Part shown: piece by piece, positions 62,465 through 64,000 of the stretch
Numbering within the stretch: the first letter of the stretch is position 1
Layout of the letters: each line of letters opens with the position of its first letter
Assembly: GCF_002355415.1 (NCBI RefSeq)
Contig: NZ_AP014936.1
Span: 124,001 to 188,000, forward strand
DNA length: 64,000 bases
Direction: 5' to 3'
Origin: Sulfurifustis variabilis
GTDB lineage: Bacteria; Pseudomonadota; Gammaproteobacteria; Acidiferrobacterales; Sulfurifustaceae
Program-made: the position numbers and the translations under genes
The notes under the pieces: model-generated
Told to the model about the DNA's origin: nothing
Database searches by the model: none
What the model saw: only the letters and a program-made list of their open reading frames with translations

Positions 62465-63268
62465 TCAGCTTGCCTCGGTGGCTCGAGTCGAGTCCCCCGC
62501 CCGCTGGCTCCACCGATACCAGATCAGTCCCAGGCGTTCGCTCAGCGCGCGGCTGCTGAGCTGCAGACCTTGAGCCGAAGGGAGATAGCGCAGGAGACGC
62601 GGCCTGTCGGGTTCCACGCGGTTGAAGCCGGTCGGGGCCGGGATCACGCGGAGCCCGGCTTCGGCGAACGCCCAGCGGGCGCGGGGCATGTGCCAGGCAT
62701 GCGTGACGAGGTAGACCGTCACGATGCCCTCGGCTTCGAGGATGGTCCGCGTATGGAGGGCGTTCTCGAAGGTCGTCCGGGAGCGGCGCTCCAGCCACCG
62801 CGGCGTAACGGCGAAGTCCCGGACGAGCGCTTCCCGCATGAGCTCGGCTTCCGGCTGCTCCTCGCCGTACACGCTTCCGCCGGAGACCAGCAGCGGCCAC
62901 CCGGTGGTGCGGTGCAGCCGGGCCGCGTAGCGCAGTCGCTGCAGCGTGTGGATGCTGACGGTGTCCGTCCCGTACTCGGGGGCGTCGGCTTCCCGCCCTC
63001 CGCCGAGCACGACGATGGCGGTATGCGCGTCGCCGTGCCCGTTCACGCTTGCGAGCGCGAGCGGCTCGGAATCCGCTTCGAGGCCGTGAATGAGCGCGGT
63101 ACCCACCGGGGGCGAGCTGAGCAGCGCGAGGAGCGCGAGCGCGAGGCCGGTCACCGTCAGCCCGACGTGCCGCCAGCGAATCTGGATGAGTAGCCCGAGC
63201 AGAGCGAGCAGGATCAGCAGGGCGGGCGGGGTGAGAAGCAGGCCCAGCGCCTTGGTCGCGACCAGCAT
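62465..63268 (-). CDS. DUF218 (YdcF/ElyC-like) membrane protein
   Basis: 267 residues: two N-terminal membrane helices (LGLLLTPPALLILLALLGLL, VGLTVTGLALALLALLSSP), then a DUF218 domain with AIVVLGGGREADAPE, WPLLVSGGSVYGEE, VTPRWLERRSRTTFENA and YLVTHAWHMPRARWAF. ElyC in E. coli belongs here and affects envelope polymer synthesis; the reaction is unknown. It starts 4 bases after the lipA stop, so it is translated downstream of lipA. Confidence 0.85.
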   Translation of the reverse strand: MLVATKALGLLLTPPALLILLALLGLLIQIRWRHVGLTVTGLALALLALLSSPPVGTALIHGLEADSEPLALASVNGHGDAHTAIVVLGGGREADAPEYGTDTVSIHTLQRLRYAARLHRTTGWPLLVSGGSVYGEEQPEAELMREALVRDFAVTPRWLERRSRTTFENALHTRTILEAEGIVTVYLVTHAWHMPRARWAFAEAGLRVIPAPTGFNRVEPDRPRLLRYLPSAQGLQLSSRALSERLGLIWYRWSQRAGDSTRATEAS

Positions 63269-63272
63269 CCAG

Positions 63273-64000
63273 CTAGTACGCGCGGGCGGCCTGCTGTTCG
63301 GCGTGGTAGGACGACCGGACCATCGGACCGCTCGCCACATTATGGAACCCGAGCGCCTCGCCCAGTCGCGCGAAGGCCGCAAACTCCTCGGGCGTCACGA
63401 AACGCTCGACCGGCAGGTGGTGCCGGCTCGGCTGCAGGTACTGCCCGATCGTCAGCATGTCGCACCCGGCCGCGCGCAGCTCGCGCATCACGCCTTCGAT
63501 CTCCTCGTTCGTTTCCCCGAGGCCCACCATGAGACCCGACTTGGTCGGGACGTCCGGGTGGCGCTCCTTGAAGCGGCGCAGGAGCTCGAGCGAATGGCGG
63601 TAATCGGCGCCGGGGCGCGCGGCCTTGTAGAGCCGCGGCACCGTCTCGAGGTTGTGGTTGAAGACGTTCGGCAACGCCTGCCCGAGCGTCCCGAGCGCGA
63701 CCTCCAGGCGCCCGCGGAAATCGGGCACGAGGATCTCCACCGACGTCGCCGGCGTGTGCGCGCGCACGGCGCGGATGCAGGCCACGAAGTGGGCCGCCCC
63801 GCCGTCGCGGAGATCGTCGCGATCGACCGACGTGATCACCACGAACCGCAGCCCCATCGCCGCAATCGCGCGCGCCAGGTGATCGGGCTCGTCGGGATCG
63901 AGCGCGTCCGGTCGGCCGTGGGCCACGTCGCAGAACGGACAGCGACGGGTGCACAGCCGCCCCATGATCATGAAGGTAGCGGTGCCGTGGCGGAAGCACT
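63273..64000 (-). CDS. lipA: lipoyl synthase (N-terminus outside the window)
   Basis: The frame is open to the right edge, so the first ~80-90 residues are missing. The visible start [24 protein letters not shown] carries the radical-SAM cluster C-x3-C-x2-[33 protein letters not shown] and the C-terminal [14 protein letters not shown] are family blocks. It inserts sulfur into octanoyl groups on lipoyl domains, including GcvH encoded at 28164. The DUF218 gene follows in the same operon. Confidence 0.95.
   Translation of the reverse strand, partial: CFRHGTATFMIMGRLCTRRCPFCDVAHGRPDALDPDEPDHLARAIAAMGLRFVVITSVDRDDLRDGGAAHFVACIRAVRAHTPATSVEILVPDFRGRLEVALGTLGQALPNVFNHNLETVPRLYKAARPGADYRHSLELLRRFKERHPDVPTKSGLMVGLGETNEEIEGVMRELRAAGCDMLTIGQYLQPSRHHLPVERFVTPEEFAAFARLGEALGFHNVASGPMVRSSYHAEQQAARAY

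Overview
This is a GC-rich, gene-dense chromosomal window from a pseudomonadote. Gene order and families (rpsU-yqeY-dnaG-rpoD, a 613-residue sigma-70, prlC, srkA, an SH3 protein of the YgiM type, slt, bacterial-type folK/folB with a pteridine reductase, tandem glycine riboswitch) point to a deep-branching gammaproteobacterium or a betaproteobacterium. I cannot name the genus. Almost every gene is housekeeping or central metabolism. The clearest foreign segment is a small AT-richer restriction-modification locus at about 14.1-15.8 kb.

Layout. 1-3 kb: end of a haloalkane dehalogenase, a DGPF protein overlapping an ECF42-type sigma factor, and a small membrane protein between two copies of a short repeat. 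3-13.2 kb: on the minus strand, a class III CoA-transferase and crotonase, a TRAP transporter (dctP-dctQ-dctM) and a serine-glyoxylate-type aminotransferase; divergently, a GlcD/GlcF-like FAD + Fe-S fusion oxidoreductase followed by a GntR/FCD regulator. Together these suggest 2-hydroxyacid (possibly glycolate) uptake and conversion to glycine. 13.2-18.9 kb: aroE, the BstYI-like restriction-modification pair, a gamma carbonic anhydrase, glutathione reductase and an SrkA kinase. 18.9-23 kb: prlC, SH3 protein, DUF4124-glutaredoxin and exonuclease III. 23-26.7 kb: a Fur-box-controlled divergent pair, an orphan PhnD-like binding protein and a ferric iron binding protein with its permease.

26.7-32.6 kb: a tandem glycine riboswitch with a strong terminator hairpin controls gcvT-gcvH-gcvPA-tpx1-tpx2-gcvPB. 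Two thiol peroxidase genes sit inside the glycine cleavage operon. 32.8-42.7 kb: a CHASE2-TPR Ser/Thr kinase, SulP permease, YyaL/DUF255 protein, lgt, two dihaem cytochromes c and a beta-barrel protein. 42.7-51.6 kb: Sad-type aldehyde dehydrogenase, slt, an NDUFA9-like protein, a lipoprotein aminopeptidase, cca, a DsrE-like protein and rimO. 51.7-56.3 kb: MidA-type methyltransferase, pteridine reductase, folK, folB, plsY and tsaD. 56.4-60.9 kb: the macromolecular synthesis operon. 61-64 kb: a small HNH protein, a CAU-anticodon tRNA gene split by a compact group I intron, a small lipoprotein, a DUF218 protein and the start of lipA, which runs off the window.

The least explained signal is intergenic. 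Six elements share one architecture: a short GC-rich palindromic centre flanked by inverted arms built of 7-nt tandem units, with the unit sequence differing between subtypes (GAATGTT-like, AAGTGAT-like, GGTGATC-like). Two further palindromic repeat types are also present. The other strong points are the split tRNA with an HNH gene beside it, the tpx pair inside the gcv operon, and the BstYI-like restriction-modification locus.
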